NCBI GenBank assembly: GCA_031253795.1
Contig: JAIRVR010000006.1
Location: 1 to 63,588 of the forward strand
Origin: Burkholderiaceae bacterium
GTDB lineage: Bacteria; Pseudomonadota; Gammaproteobacteria; Burkholderiales; Burkholderiaceae_C
DNA length: 63,588 nucleotides
Direction: 5' to 3'
Each line of letters starts with the position of its first letter. Within the stretch, counting starts at the first letter, position 1. A program made the translations under genes and the position numbers. The notes under the pieces are model-generated. The model was not told where the DNA came from, did not search any database, and worked only from the letters and a program-made list of their open reading frames with translations. Of the stretch, positions 63,221-63,588 are shown piece by piece.

Positions 63221-63588
63221 TCAGCGCGGGCGCTGGTCGATGACGCGGCGGGCCTTGCCCACCAGGGTGCGCTCAATGGAATCGGGTGCCAGCACCTCGA
63301 CCTCGGCGCTGACGCCGACCAGGGCCTTGATGCGCTGGGCCACCCACTGGGCCAGGGCCGCCGGGTCGGCCTGCATGCCGGGCTGCATTTCGCAGCGCAC
63401 CTGGAGCCGGTCCAGGCTGCCATCGCGCGTGACGACCAGCTGGTACTGGCCGGCGAGCTGGGGGTTCTGCAGCACGATCTCCTCGATCTGCGTGGGAAAC
63501 ACGTTCACGCCGCGGATGATCATCATGTCGTCGCTGCGGCCCACGATCTTTCCCATGCGCCGGAAACTGCGCGACGTCGCTCCCAGCA
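63221..63588 (-). CDS. paaK: Phenylacetate-CoA ligase PaaK, C-terminal part
   Basis: The frame runs off the window edge, so only the last 122 or so residues are seen. They include RRMGKIVGRSDDMMIIRGVN and VFPTQIEEIVLQNPQLAG, a strong match to the C-terminal domain of PaaK, which activates phenylacetate to its CoA thioester. The end GKARRVIDQRPR is typical. It precedes the TetR gene by 19 bases, and with it supports an aromatic-acid unit here. Confidence 0.92.
   Translation of the reverse strand, partial: LGATSRSFRRMGKIVGRSDDMMIIRGVNVFPTQIEEIVLQNPQLAGQYQLVVTRDGSLDRLQVRCEMQPGMQADPAALAQWVAQRIKALVGVSAEVEVLAPDSIERTLVGKARRVIDQRPR

Overview
The window is about 63.6 kb of GC-rich DNA (one sampled 60-base line inside flhA is 41/60 G+C). 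It comes from a betaproteobacterium, most likely a member of the Comamonadaceae such as Delftia, Comamonas or Acidovorax. The basis is gene content and order: a polar-type flagellar cluster with flhF, tripartite-tricarboxylate (Bug) binding proteins, and short flagellins flanked by OGT-like glycosyltransferases. The species call is inference. No rRNA, tRNA, CRISPR array or insertion sequence was seen.

Region 1 (1-13.2 kb) is the late flagellar cluster. flgG-flgH-flgI-flgJ-flgK-flgL and an HDOD-domain gene run forward. They converge at back-to-back terminators with fliT-fliS-fliD and two flagellin genes on the reverse strand. Good sigma-28 (FliA) promoters stand before fliD, the upstream flagellin and motA, and a weaker one stands before a chemoreceptor gene at 50 kb. 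I found none before the second flagellin.

Region 2 (13.2-24.5 kb) is a flagellin-modification island lying between the flagellins and motA. Two GT41 (OGT/SPINDLY-like) glycosyltransferase genes bracket an acyl carrier protein, a FabH-like synthase with a C-H-N triad, a FabG-like reductase, a PglD/NeuD-like acyltransferase, a Rieske oxygenase, an SGNH-type hydrolase and a VioA-like aminotransferase. The logic matches the acylated 4-amino-sugar (viosamine) flagellin islands of Pseudomonas, but with a Rieske oxygenase and an SGNH enzyme added. The middle (about 18.4-21.6 kb) is strikingly AT-rich (two sampled lines are 25/60 and 22/60 G+C), which suggests transfer. This is the most interesting system in the window.

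Region 3 (24.6-34.5 kb) holds motA-motB-cheY-cheZ, then the overlapping flhB-flhA-flhF run, an FlhG-position protein without a P-loop, and fliA. FliA would close the circuit by activating the class 3 genes of regions 1 and 3.

Region 4 (34.8-50.2 kb) is metabolic and housekeeping: a MocR regulator divergent from a LysE exporter, an aminotransferase, a PhzF protein, a histidine phosphatase, a VOC protein, two Bug receptors around a creatininase-family gene, a DsbD-type reductase, nhaA behind a candidate Li+ riboswitch, a CoA-binding protein and an OlsB-like acyltransferase.

Region 5 (50.4-63.6 kb) holds a dCache chemoreceptor, an IclR regulator divergent from a metallo-beta-lactamase-fold/FAD-monooxygenase/DUF2783/Bug set, and a branched-chain-type ABC transporter (livF, fused livM-livG, livH, livK) behind a TetR regulator and the end of a phenylacetate-CoA ligase gene. 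Together these look like uptake and breakdown of an aromatic acid.
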